From NCBI GenBank assembly GCA_016710985.1, contig JADJTX010000059.1:15711-79710 (forward strand): a stretch of 64,000 nt of DNA. The letters run 5' to 3'. Below are positions 37,658 through 47,585 of the stretch, one piece after another (the stretch's first letter is position 1; every line of letters starts with the position of its first letter). The notes below the pieces were generated by a model. That model saw nothing but the letters and a program-made list of their open reading frames with translations, ran no database searches and was not told the DNA's origin. Source of the stretch: Ignavibacteria bacterium. GTDB lineage: Bacteria; Bacteroidota; Ignavibacteria; Tepidaquicellales; Tepidaquicellaceae. A program made the translations under genes and the position numbers.

Positions 37658-39349
37658 ATGAAAAATTTTAAGATTTACATTCTGATATTGACAGTGTGTC
37701 TGATATCAAAAGTCAGTTTATATGCTGACGAAAAAAGAATACCGGTCTGTACAAATTCAGGTAATGTTTATTTACCGTCATCGGAGAAATCAATAATGTT
37801 CGGAAAGGAAAACGGAACTTTTGTTTGCTGGCTGGAAGAAAGCAATAACGGTTGTTTAAAAGTTCAGAAGATCGATGAATTTGGAAATTTGTTGTGGGCG
37901 GCAAACGGTGTTTCAGTTGACACAGAATTAGGTTCGGGATTTACTTCAGATTCAGATTATCCGCTGCTCTTTTCGGATAATGAAGGAGGAGTGGTATGTA
38001 TTTTCAGAAAAATTTCAACAGACAGGGAAGATATTTACATGTCCAGGATATTCCGGACAGGTGAAGTATTATTTACACCGGTTTGTCTCTCTGCCTCATA
38101 CGGGGGCTACAATTACAGTCCGGTAGCTGCGGTTTTAAGCAATAATGATGTAGCTATAGCATGGGAAAATTTCAGTGAAGGTGATTTTAACATTCACGCT
38201 CAGCTGATCAATACAAAAGGAAGTAAATTATGGAACAGGGGGAACGAGTTAAAAGTATGTGATGAGAATAATGATCAGAGAAAACCCGCAGTTGCTGTCA
38301 GTGCCAATAATGTAATATTACTTACATGGCTTGATTCAAGACATAATCAGGAATACAGGTTTGATCTCTATGGGAAGATGCTTGATCCTGAGGGAAGATC
38401 CTTAGTTGATATAAAAAACGGCTCACTTATTTTTAAGAACATTAATCAGGTTAATTCCAGAAAACCTGTCTTTTATAATCATAGAATGGTTTCCTCGGAC
38501 AAGAATTCTTTCATTATGGCACTGGAGCATTCCAATGATCTGCTGTTCAGTAATATAATTGTTTTAAAAGTGAACGAACGTCTGGAAAAGGAATGGTCTA
38601 TAGATCTTCAAAACGGTTCACCTCAGTCAAATCCATTGATCACAGGTGACGGCAGCTACGGAGCGGGAATAATCTGGAATGAAAGCAAGGAAAATTATAA
38701 TGATATTTTTGGAATAATTGCAGACAAAGACGGAAACGTAATATGGGGTGATAAAAAAGGAAAGAAAATAGGTATTGATGGAATGAAAGAACCTTCTGAG
38801 AGAATGCTTACATCTGAAAAGAATACAAACGGATTTTGTATTTATCAAAATAAACTTTTTTTAAATTGGGTCAATACCGGAGCAAATAAATTATTTTTAA
38901 ATGAAATTAACTTAGCTGACGAATCCGGCCAGTGCAATACTGCATTGGAACTTCAGGATGAAATAAGTGAGGGGGAATATACTTCTATAACTGCTCAAAG
39001 AAATAGTATTGTGGCTGTTTACAAACAGTCCAATAGCATTTTCGCAACAGTTAGGAATTTATCTGAAAAAGGTTTTCTGCAAGCAGTCCAAAAACCGGCA
39101 TTAGACAATTTTCCTAATCCCTTCAATCCTTCAACAAAAATAAACTTCAGCATTCCCTCTGAAGGATTCGTCAGGTTAAGTGTTTTTGATCTTACAGGAA
39201 GACTCATAGAAACACTTATGAATGAATATAAAAATGCCGGAGAACATTCCGTTGTCTTTGACGGAAGCAACCTTTCGTCTGGAGTATACTTCTACCGGCT
39301 TGAAGTTAATGGTGCTGCTCTCACAAAAAGGATGACGATGCTTAAATGA
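37658..39349 (+). CDS. Secreted protein with type IX C-terminal sorting domain
   Basis: 563 residues. Signal peptide MKNFKIYILILTVCLISK. Residues 30-480 hold repeated sequence of the form FVCWLEESNNGCLKVQKID and VAIAWENFSEGDFNIHAQLI, likely propeller or all-beta blades. The C-terminal 80 residues are a type IX sorting domain: NFPNPFNPSTKINFSIPSEG, VFDLTGRLIETL, LSSGVYFYRLEVNGAAL and the ending TKRMTMLK. It is preceded by a good FCB-type promoter and is probably its own transcription unit. The last 12 codons and the downstream hairpins have been duplicated several times after the stop. The function of the secreted part is unknown. Confidence 0.88.
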   Translation: MKNFKIYILILTVCLISKVSLYADEKRIPVCTNSGNVYLPSSEKSIMFGKENGTFVCWLEESNNGCLKVQKIDEFGNLLWAANGVSVDTELGSGFTSDSDYPLLFSDNEGGVVCIFRKISTDREDIYMSRIFRTGEVLFTPVCLSASYGGYNYSPVAAVLSNNDVAIAWENFSEGDFNIHAQLINTKGSKLWNRGNELKVCDENNDQRKPAVAVSANNVILLTWLDSRHNQEYRFDLYGKMLDPEGRSLVDIKNGSLIFKNINQVNSRKPVFYNHRMVSSDKNSFIMALEHSNDLLFSNIIVLKVNERLEKEWSIDLQNGSPQSNPLITGDGSYGAGIIWNESKENYNDIFGIIADKDGNVIWGDKKGKKIGIDGMKEPSERMLTSEKNTNGFCIYQNKLFLNWVNTGANKLFLNEINLADESGQCNTALELQDEISEGEYTSITAQRNSIVAVYKQSNSIFATVRNLSEKGFLQAVQKPALDNFPNPFNPSTKINFSIPSEGFVRLSVFDLTGRLIETLMNEYKNAGEHSVVFDGSNLSSGVYFYRLEVNGAALTKRMTMLK

Positions 39350-40563
39350 TGAATAGTCAAACCCTGACAGGAACCCGTAACCTGTCAGGGTTTATTAAAA
39401 ATGTGATCTACTCGCTGATATGATAACGATGCAACAATGATGAACAGATTTAGATCCCGGCAAACTGATTTACCTGCCGGGGTTTATCAGAAAAAAAATT
39501 GTGCTGCTCTCACAAAAAGGATGACGATGCTAAATGATGAACAGTCAAACCCTGACAGGAACCCGTAACCTGTCAGGGTTATTAAAAAAATGCTCTACTC
39601 GCTGATATGATAACGATGTAATAATGATGAACAGATTTAGATCCCGGCAGGCTGATTTACCTGCCGGGGTTTATCAGAAAAAAAATTGTGCTGCTCTCAC
39701 AAAAAGGATGACGATGCTAAAATGATGAACAGTCAAACTCTGACAGGAACCCGTAACCTGTCAGGGTTTATTAAAAATGTGCTCTACTCGCTGATATGAT
39801 AAACGATGCAATAATGATGAACAGATTTAGATCCCGGCAGGCTGATTTACCTGCCGGGGTTTTATCAGAAAAAAAAATTGTGCTGCTCTCAAAAAAGGAT
39901 GACGATGCTAAAATGATGAACAGTCAAACCCTGACAGGAACCCGTAACCTGTCAGGGTTTATAAAAATGTGCTCTACTCGCTGATATGATAAACGATGCA
40001 ATAATGATGAACAGATTTAGATCCCGGCAGGCTGATTTACCTGCCGGGGTTTATCAGAAAAAAAATTGTGCTGCTCTCACAAAAAGGATGACGATGCTAA
40101 ATGATGAACAGTCAAACCCTGACAGGAACCCGTAACCTGTCAGGGTTTATAAAAATGTGCTCTACTCGCTGATATGATAACGATGCAATAATGATGAACA
40201 GATTTAGATCCCGGCAGGCTGATTTACCTGCCGGGGTTTATCAGAAAAAAAATTGTGCTGCTCTCACAAAAAGGATGACGATGCTAAATGATGAACAGTC
40301 AAACCCTGACAGGAACCCGTAACCTGTCAGGGTTTATTAAAAATGTGCTCTACTCGCTGATATGATAACGATGCAATAATGATGAACAGATTTAGATCCC
40401 GGCAGGCTGATTTACCTGCCGGGGGTTTATCAGAAAAAAATTGTGCTGCTCTCACAAAAAGGATGACGATGCTAAATGATGAACAATTAAACCCTGACAG
40501 GAACCCGTAACCTGTCAGGGTTTATTAAAAATGTGCTCTGCTCTCTAATATGATAACGATGTG
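39313..40563. repeat. Seven-copy ~188-bp tandem array derived from a gene end, two hairpins per unit
   Basis: Unit starts (TGCTGCTCTC) at 39313, 39502, 39689, 39881, 40069, 40256 and 40444; periods 187-192. The first unit begins within the last codons of the sorting-domain gene and each copy still carries the DNA for its last residues (ALTKRMTML). Each full unit holds a first hairpin (13-bp perfect stem, arm AACCCTGACAGG) and a second one (9-bp stem, arm CCCGGCAGG). The seventh copy is cut after its first hairpin. Copies differ mainly in homopolymer length, fitting recent tandem amplification, possibly plus read error. No gene is supported in the array. Confidence 0.92.
39359..39393 (+). terminator. 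Terminator hairpin of the sorting-domain gene (first of seven)
   Basis: A 13-bp perfect stem (39359-39371 with 39381-39393), a 9-base loop, followed by a short T-rich stretch. It is the likely terminator of the gene ending at 39349 and is repeated six more times downstream. Confidence 0.7.
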
Positions 40564-40651
40564 TTAATTATGAAAAATCATAGTGTCAAAACACACTTTT
40601 GTCCCGGTTAATCTTCTAAAAGAAAACTTAGATCATAACTTTAATATTGTT

Positions 40652-40688
40652 CTCAATACTCAATACCAAATACTCAATACCAAATACT
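40652..40688. repeat. 7-bp microsatellite next to dinB
   Basis: Alternating CAATACT, CAATACC and AAATACT words for about five copies, ending three bases from the dinB stop codon. Similar in kind to the 7-bp array at the end of proS. Confidence 0.75.
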
Positions 40689-40690
40689 TT

Positions 40691-41871
40691 TTAAAGATCA
40701 AACGTCCTTCCGAACTTCACAATATCATAATCATACTTTTTCCGTATTCTGTCAATTTTTTTCATAAGATTTTCCTTTTTGTCTGTATCCTGAAAAATAT
40801 TTTCCTGAATGGAATCATCTCCTGTAACAAATTCAGAAAACTTTACTCCGAGTAATCTTATCTTCCTCTTATTTGCGAGCATCTTTTCCAAAAGCTCAAT
40901 TGCATCTTTATAAAAATCATCCTCAAGATTTGAGTATCTTGAACCTGTAAAAGATTTCTGATTCACCTTAAAATCAAAATACTTAACTTTAACTGTTATT
41001 GTCCGAGCTTTCATACTCGTTGCTCTGAGCTTTTCACAGCATCTCTCAATCAGATAATATAACTCCGATAAAAGAAATTTCTTGTCAAGGGTATCATTGA
41101 AAAAAGTATTTTCTTTAGACAGTGATTTGCGTTCTTCATCATTTTCACTTACAATATCACTTCCTTTTCCGTTAGCTACATTCAAAAGAAAAGATGTATG
41201 AATGCCGATCTCATGTTCGTAGAAAGATTTATCAAACTTCAGTAAATCTTCAATTAAATTTATACCATATCTCTTAAGCCGTTCCTGTGTAGATTTACCC
41301 GCTCCGGGAATGGCTTTGATCGGAAGCTTACTCAAAAATTCTTTTCCTTCAGGAAAGGTACTAATGTAATTCCGTTTGGCTTATTCATCTTTGAAGCTAT
41401 CTTCGCGCAAACTTTATTAGTCGCAATTCCAATCGAGCAGGTGATGTCGAGAGTATGTTTAATATCATCTTTGATTTTATTAGCCAGTGATAAATAATCG
41501 TTATTATGTATATGCAAAATTCCGGTGACATCAAGAAAAGCTTCGTCAATACTCAGAGGCTGAATCAGAGGAGTATACTTTTTCATTATCAAACGAACTC
41601 TTCTCGAATAATCCGAATAAAGTCCTTTAGTATGTCTGATAAAATTTGCTTCCGGAACAAGAGCAAATGCTTTCGTGAGCGCCATTGCAGTCCGTACTCC
41701 TTTTGCACGGGCGAGGTAATTCGGGCCCGATACAATGCCTCTTGTATCCTGCTTCGTTCCGCCGACAACCAACGGTTTACTTCTTAATGACGGATTTATT
41801 GCTTCTTCGCATGAAGCAAAGAAAGCATCCATGTCTATGTGGAAAATTATTTTGTGAGTTTGTTCTGACAT
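40691..41871 (-). CDS. dinB: DNA polymerase IV (Y family), frameshifted
   Basis: About 393 residues. The ATG at 41869-41871 begins MSEQTHKIIFHIDMDAFFAS with the first catalytic acidic motif; YSDYSRRV and PLSIDEAFLDVTG give the palm motif with the second catalytic pair. The frame stops at 41332, while a second frame carries EFLSKLPIKAIPGAGKSTQE (the helix-hairpin-helix) and the little-finger domain to 40691. One missing C near 41349-41353 restores LVPFPEGKEFLSKLP. Pol IV copies past damaged DNA and is error-prone. No SOS box was recognised upstream. Confidence 0.9.
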
Positions 41872-41914
41872 TTGACTTAACTTAATTCAATTTAAAAGTA
41901 ATTCAATCAAGAAA

Positions 41915-42110
41915 GTTAGTAAGTTCATTAATTTCATTAAGTTTAGTTAGTTTAGTAAGTTCAGTAGTTTAGTAAGTTCAGTTAGTTTAGTAAGTTCAGT
42001 AAGTTTAGTTAGTTTAGTAAGTTCAGTAAGTTTAGTTAGTTTAGTAAGTTCAGTAAGTTTAGTTAGTTTAGTAAGTTCAGTTAGTTTAGTAAATTTAGTA
42101 AGTTTAGTAA
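41915..42110. repeat. 9-bp / 27-bp microsatellite
   Basis: Tandem 9-bp words GTAAGTTTA, GTAAGTTCA and GTTAGTTTA, arranged in places as a 27-bp higher-order unit. It lies upstream of dinB (minus) and upstream of the DMT transporter (plus), in a 446-base gap (41872-42317) that has no gene. Confidence 0.9.
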
Positions 42111-42130
42111 TGTGAGTTTACGAAGAATCT

Positions 42131-42235
42131 CCAAACACTCCAAACACTCCAAACACTCCAAACACTCCAAACACTCCATACACTCCATACACTCTATACA
42201 CTTCATACACTCTATACACTTCATACACTCTATAG
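42131..42235. repeat. 9-bp microsatellite
   Basis: Tandem CCAAACACT grading into CCATACACT and CTATACACT, TCATACACT. It directly follows the previous array and has the same period with an unrelated word, so the two probably arose separately by slippage. The remaining 42236-42317 is AT-rich with no clear promoter. Confidence 0.88.
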
Positions 42236-42317
42236 ACTAAATTCTAAAGTTTACACTGAATTATCTTATTATTGTTTTAAAATATTTATTGTATTTTAAT
42301 AAATAATTTGATATTTC

Positions 42318-43228
42318 TTGTATAAAAAATTCGTGAAGTCTGACAGAATCGAAGTATGGATTTTATTAACAATACTTGCTCTCATATGGGGAAGCTCTTT
42401 CATATTAATAAAAAAAGGGCTTGCAGTATTTTCACCAATGCAGGTAGGCACACTCAGAATTTCATTTGCTTTTTTATTTCTGATTCCGTTTGCAATTAAA
42501 AATGTAAGGAAAGTACCGAAAGGAAATGGAAAATAATTTTGATCACAGGCATAGTGGGTAATCTAATACCTGCAATTCTATTTGCAGTTGCAGTTTCAAA
42601 ACTGGAAAGCTCGCTTGCTGGAATTCTAAATGCATTGGTTCCTTTATTCACATTTTTGATGGCAGTATTTTTCTTTAAATTTAAAATAAACACTCTGCAG
42701 GTAACCGGGATGATCATCGGTCTTATCGGATCACTGGGATTAAGTCTGGTAAATTCAAAAGGTGGTTTAGGAAGCATGAATATTTATGCTTTACTGATAG
42801 TAGTGGCAACAATTTGTTATGCTTTAAATTTAAATCTGATAAAGGAATATCTCTCCGGAATGAATTCTATAGTGGTAACTTCGCTGTCAATGTTGACTGT
42901 AGGTCCTTTGTCTTTAATTTATTTATTCTCCGGTGATTTCGTTGAAGTTATGAGAAACACAAACGGTTCACTGGAAGCACTCGGCTACCTTTCGTTACTC
43001 GGTATATTCGGGACAGCTATAGGGCTAATTTTATATACACGACTGGTATTCAGCACCAACGCTGTCTTTGCGAGCTCGGTTACTTATCTCATCCCCATAG
43101 TTGCAATTTTCTGGGGGATTATTGATAATGAGAAAATATTTATTTTACATTTAGCCGGTATGGTAATGATATTCATTGGTATATATTTCGTAAATAAAAA
43201 CTATACTCGGAAGATTGAATCTTACTGA
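42318..43228 (+). CDS. EamA/DMT-family transporter, frameshifted
   Basis: About 303 residues with ten predicted membrane helices in two EamA repeats. ILLTILALIWGSSFILIKKG is the usual first helix of the family. The first frame stops at 42536; one A added to the run at 42524-42526 gives VPKGKWKIILITGIVGNLIP and continues to 43228. GMIIGLIGSLGLSLV ends repeat one and AFASSVTYLIPIVAIFWG-like sequence (FASSVTYLIPIVAIFWG) is in repeat two. It would export or import a small metabolite; the substrate is unknown. TTG start. Confidence 0.86.
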
Positions 43229-43270
43229 TTTCAAAAAAATTCATACAAGACTTTAAAATAAATTATAATT

Positions 43271-44592
43271 ATGGATCAGGATTTATTCGGAGAGAAAACA
43301 GAAGTAGCATACGGCATTCAAAACATTCCTTTAGCTGAAAGAATGCGTCCCGGCTCGTTAGAAGAATTTGCAGGACAAAAGCATCTGATAGGTGAAGGTA
43401 AACCAATCAGAATAATGATTGAAAAAATGAGCCGTCATCAATGACCGTGGGGACGCCGGGAGTCGGAAAGACTACATTAGCTTTATTGATTGCAAATCTT
43501 GTAAAAGCGGAGTTCATTCAACTCTCTGCAATTTCTTCCGGAGTAAAAGATGTAAGGGCTGCAATCGAGAAGGCTGAATTTAATCTGAAGCAAAAAGGAA
43601 AGAAGACAATCTTGTTCATAGATGAAATTCACAGGTTCAATAAGGCACAGCAGGATTCGCTGCTACAAAGTGCTGAGAAGGGAACAATAATTTTGATCGG
43701 AGCAACTACCGAGAATCCGTCTTTTGAAGTAATTTCACCTTTACTTTCAAGAAGCCGTGTATATATACTTGAAGAGCTGACGAAGGATGATTTTCTTTTT
43801 ATTATTTCTAATGTTTTGTCAAAGGATAAATTACTGAACAAACTTACTATCGAAATTGAAGACAGGGATTTTCTTATCGGGCTTTCAAACGGTGATGCAA
43901 GGAGACTTCTGAACGGACTCGAACTTGCTGTTAAACTGACTAAACCGGATAAAGATAATGTCATTCATCTTACAAATGAAACATTTAAAGAAACATTCCA
44001 GGCGAATTACATTAAGTATGATAAAAATCAGGAAGAGCATTACAATATTATTTCTGCTTTCATTAAAAGTGTAAGGGGAAGTGATCCGGATGCAGCAGTT
44101 TACTGGATGGCGAGAATGCTGAAGGGAGGTGAAGATCCGAAGTTCATTGCAAGAAGAATGATCGTCCTTGCATCGGAAGATATAGGAAACGCTGATCCGT
44201 ATGCTCTGACTCTCGCAACAAGCGCATTCACAGCAGTTGACTATATCGGAATGCCCGAAGCTACTCTTATTTTGTCTCAGACGGCAACTTATCTTGCAAG
44301 CTGTCCTAAAAGCAATGCATCATACATGGCAGTAAGCAAAGCAAAAGAAGATGTAAATAATCTCCCGGCTTTTGATGTTCCAATTCATTTAAGGAATGCT
44401 CCTACCAAACTAATGAAAGATCTAAACTACGGTAAGGATTATAAATATGCTCACGACTTTGATAATAATTTTGTTGAGCAGCAGTTTCTTCCGGATGAAT
44501 TAAAAGATAAAATTTATTATGATCCGTCTGAAAATGGGGGAGAGGCGAAGTTTAAAAAGAGACTGAAAGAACTATGGAAAAAGAACCGATAG
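43271..44592 (+). CDS. rarA: Replication-associated recombination protein A (AAA+ ATPase), frameshifted
   Basis: About 440 residues. The ATG at 43271 begins MDQDLFGEKTEVAYGIQNIP then PLAERMRPGSLEEFAGQKHL, the standard RarA/MgsA opening. The frame stops at 43442 because the A-run at 43422-43427 lacks one base. The Walker A that follows reads GTPGVGKTT where relatives have WGPPGVGKT, and three bases seem missing there (two before GTGGGG, one after). Walker B is FIDEIHRFNKAQQD and sensor 1 is GATTENPSFEV. The C-terminal tetramerisation domain is intact. RarA acts at stalled replication forks with SSB. Confidence 0.9.
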
Positions 44593-44625
44593 TTTCCTGA
44601 GATAGTTCAAATTGGGGTTTTCATT

Positions 44626-45765
44626 TTATTTGAAATCGTATCCGATACCAAAATTAACCTGAGTCTGCTCTATCCTTCCTGCAGAAAACAAATGACTGTC
44701 TAAAATTGATAAATTCAGATTAACTTCATTAATGTTAAATGTTGCTCCGATTGTTCCGAATGTCTGACTATAACTTCCCGGATCGGGATAAATGTAAAAA
44801 TTTTCTTCATCGTCAAAATCACGCATATCCTGTAAAGTAAAAAATCCGGTTCTTACAGTCACTGTTTTGTTAATAATGTATTCCAGACCAAAATTGAAAT
44901 CATTCCGGTCAGTTAAATTATCATCAGTCGATGTATTCTCAAAATTATAATCAGCGGAAATAGTAAGCGGTGTTTTATCAAATGTATAATCTATTCCAAA
45001 ACCAAATTTTAACGGGAAATAATTTGGTTTGGAATATGTCTCGTTTGGTATGATTGTATCTGTATAAACTACTTCAACAATTTCACTGGTTTGCGGAGTA
45101 AAGACTGCTCCAAAAGATAAACTTTTTATTGGTTTATAGATTATACCGAAATCAGGTATGAATTTTTGGAAACTTTCTTTGCGGTTGAACTGTGAGCGGG
45201 AACCTGCAGTATATTCTGAAGAATAAAAATTATAATTTAAATTAACTCCAAATTTCAGTATCCCGACAAAATCATAAACGATTGGAACTGATACTGAACT
45301 TATTGAGAAATCATTAATAACATTATCACCCGTCGGCTCTCCGAATTCATTTGTGACCGGACCCAAATCCCATTTAAAACTTTTTTCGTTTTCATACAAT
45401 ACGCCAACAGAAAAATCTTTACTGATTTTATATCCAATACCCGCAAGCATCGTAGGGTGGAGTTCTTTGAGACCATCAGAATAATAAGGTTCAATGGATG
45501 CATTTGATTTAAAGATATATTCACCGTAAACCTGAAACTTATTTTTAAGCTCAAGAGATGCAGGGTTTAATATTGTCCCGGAGATATCATTATCACCTGC
45601 TATTCCAGTAAATCCTTTGCCTGCTTCTTTTGAAGACAAATAATTGACTGTATAAAAATCAAAAAAAGGACTGAATAAATAAGAATTTTGATCACCAATA
45701 CCTTGTGAAAAAGCAGATGTTGATGATAAGAGTAGACAAATTATTGTTAAAAATAATGTTTTCAT
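44626..45765 (-). CDS. Outer-membrane beta-barrel protein (OmpP1/FadL/PorV-like)
   Basis: 379 residues from the ATG at 45763-45765 (a GTG 12 bases upstream is less likely). Signal peptide MKTLFLTIICLLLSSTSAFS. GFTGIAGDNDISGTILNPAS resembles the start of PorV/UPF0164 and FadL-type barrels, where DxxxxxxNPA is conserved. The rest alternates polar and hydrophobic residues in strand-sized blocks and ends FGIGYDFK, a typical barrel terminus. Either a hydrophobic-compound channel or a type IX-related barrel is possible. It is separated from the M1 peptidase gene by 31 bases and probably shares its transcript. Confidence 0.78.
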   Translation of the reverse strand: MKTLFLTIICLLLSSTSAFSQGIGDQNSYLFSPFFDFYTVNYLSSKEAGKGFTGIAGDNDISGTILNPASLELKNKFQVYGEYIFKSNASIEPYYSDGLKELHPTMLAGIGYKISKDFSVGVLYENEKSFKWDLGPVTNEFGEPTGDNVINDFSISSVSVPIVYDFVGILKFGVNLNYNFYSSEYTAGSRSQFNRKESFQKFIPDFGIIYKPIKSLSFGAVFTPQTSEIVEVVYTDTIIPNETYSKPNYFPLKFGFGIDYTFDKTPLTISADYNFENTSTDDNLTDRNDFNFGLEYIINKTVTVRTGFFTLQDMRDFDDEENFYIYPDPGSYSQTFGTIGATFNINEVNLNLSILDSHLFSAGRIEQTQVNFGIGYDFK

Positions 45766-45796
45766 ATTTGTTCGCACTTAATTTTATTAAGTAAAA

Positions 45797-47429
45797 TTAG
45801 TTCTTTACTTCCTTTAATACAATCTGATTATCAGGGTCAAAATAAATCTTCTTCGGTTTATTATTGAATTCGAAAGTATATATCTGAAAATTATAATCAT
45901 TGTTCACCTTTATTGTTGAATCTTTACCGTTTTCAAAAATGACCTTTAGTTCAACCGGCATTTTGAAGAATCCTGCATTTTCCTGAATCTGATTTATGGT
46001 ATAGCTGACATTCCATTTCCCGTCATTTACTTCATCAATATTATACTTGTTCTTATAAATGGGATGATTAGGTTTATATATCCATTCATCAAAAAACCAG
46101 TTCAGATCTTTCCCGCTTACTTCGTTCACAAGATTGATAAATTGTTCCGTTGTAACATTGCCGTACATATAATCCGGATCAGTTGCGTAAACATTCAGAC
46201 ATTTAAAAAATGTAGAATCACCTAGTACATATCTCAGCAGATGAAGGACACATCCGGCTTTTGAATAGGATATTTCAGAATTAAAAAGCATATCATCATT
46301 CGGAGCTGAAACATCCCACGATTTTTCATAAATAGCCCATCCCGGATTTCTGCTGAGATATTTTGTAGCTTCATACATAATAATTCTCTTATAGTCCTTA
46401 TAACCTTTCTGATTTCCATACCAGACAGCTTCGTTAAATGTAGCAAATCCCTCATTCAGCCAGATGTCAGACCAGGTAAGTGGCGTTATCATATCCCCAA
46501 ACCAGTGATGAACAAGTTCATGACATGCCAGATCTTCAGTCCAGCAATTCGGGCAGAGTTACTATTGTTTGATTTTCCATTCCACCCCATAAAAAATCCT
46601 TGTTTGTAGTTGCAAATGCGAGTTTCTCAAACGGATATTCGCCGTACAAATCAGAGAAAAGATCAAGCATCTTTCCTATTTTATTCTGTATAAAATTTAT
46701 AAAAAAAATCGTTTCACCTCTTTGCCAGTAAAACCTAACTTCCATGATTTCACCATTTGGTCTCCTCCAGTTAATTACATCAAGATTAAAATCAACTTTA
46801 CCTATTAATGCGACAAGGTATGTTGCAATAAGATGTTTGCTTTCCCATGTATAAAAAATTGTATCACCTGTTTTTACAGAATCTTTCAGTAAACCATTGG
46901 AGCAAAGCAAAACATTCGACGGAACTTTTGCAGTTAACGATAGCAGCGCTTTATCACTTGGGACATCCTTACACGGAAACCACTTCCTGGCACCGGCTGT
47001 TTCGCAATCCGTATAAACCATGCCGTCTCTGACATAGAAAGAAGAGTCGAAAACATCTTTATGTCTGTAAGAAATTTTAATGTTAAACTCCTCTCCTGTA
47101 TCATAAAGTCTGTCAAGATTAATGATTAAATTATTATTCTCATGAATGAATGAAAGTCCAGCATCCGAAACAGATCGGATTTCAAGTGAATAATTGTCAG
47201 CATTGAGCATCACCTGTCCAGTCTTTTCAGTGGCTTTAATGGAAACAACCTCATCAGCATCAAAGGATTTTTTAAAAGGTGCTGTGAAACATTTGTAAAG
47301 ATCCAGATTCAATTCATATTTTTGAACATCAAATGAACTGCTTTGCTGTGAGAATGAATCAGTGCTTAACAGTAAAACATATACTGCAATAAACAGAAAT
47401 TTTTTGTGAAAATTTGCCAGATTAATCAA
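45797..47429 (-). CDS. Secreted M1-family metallopeptidase, 2-base frameshift
   Basis: About 544 residues. Signal peptide KKFLFIAVYVLLLSTDSFSQ. The N-terminal beta domain leads to FLWGGMENQTIVTL, the GxMEN exopeptidase motif, where the frame stops at 46536. Restoring two bases (CT) near 46553-46562 gives CPNCWTEDLACHELVHHWFG, which supplies the HExxH zinc site, followed by WLNEGFATFNEAVW with the third zinc ligand. The catalytic tyrosine region SYSKAGCVLHLLRY is also present. It would remove N-terminal amino acids from peptides in the periplasm or outside. It lies between the barrel protein and gamma-glutamyltransferase genes. Confidence 0.88.
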
Positions 47430-47585
47430 TTGTCAGAAATTTTAAATGGGTAAATTAAGATCAAGTTATATTTTAAAACTAATTAATTATTTTCGATCAT
47501 TATTGGACTGATGAAGCTTTCGGATCTATAATAACGAAGTTTAGACATTTTACTCAGATTTAAAAATTAATAACCAATGCCCCGC

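Noticed and set aside
39313..40563. CRISPR array or short genes within the repeat
   Set aside because: Whole 188-bp units repeat including the supposed spacers; short frames simply echo the end of the upstream gene.
40583..40855. Plus-strand small gene between the hairpin array and dinB
   Set aside because: It spans a microsatellite and the antisense of the dinB 3' end with no recognisable product.
46234..47116. Short frames opposite or within the M1 peptidase
   Set aside because: Out-of-phase shadows; the conserved frame is continuous once two bases are restored.
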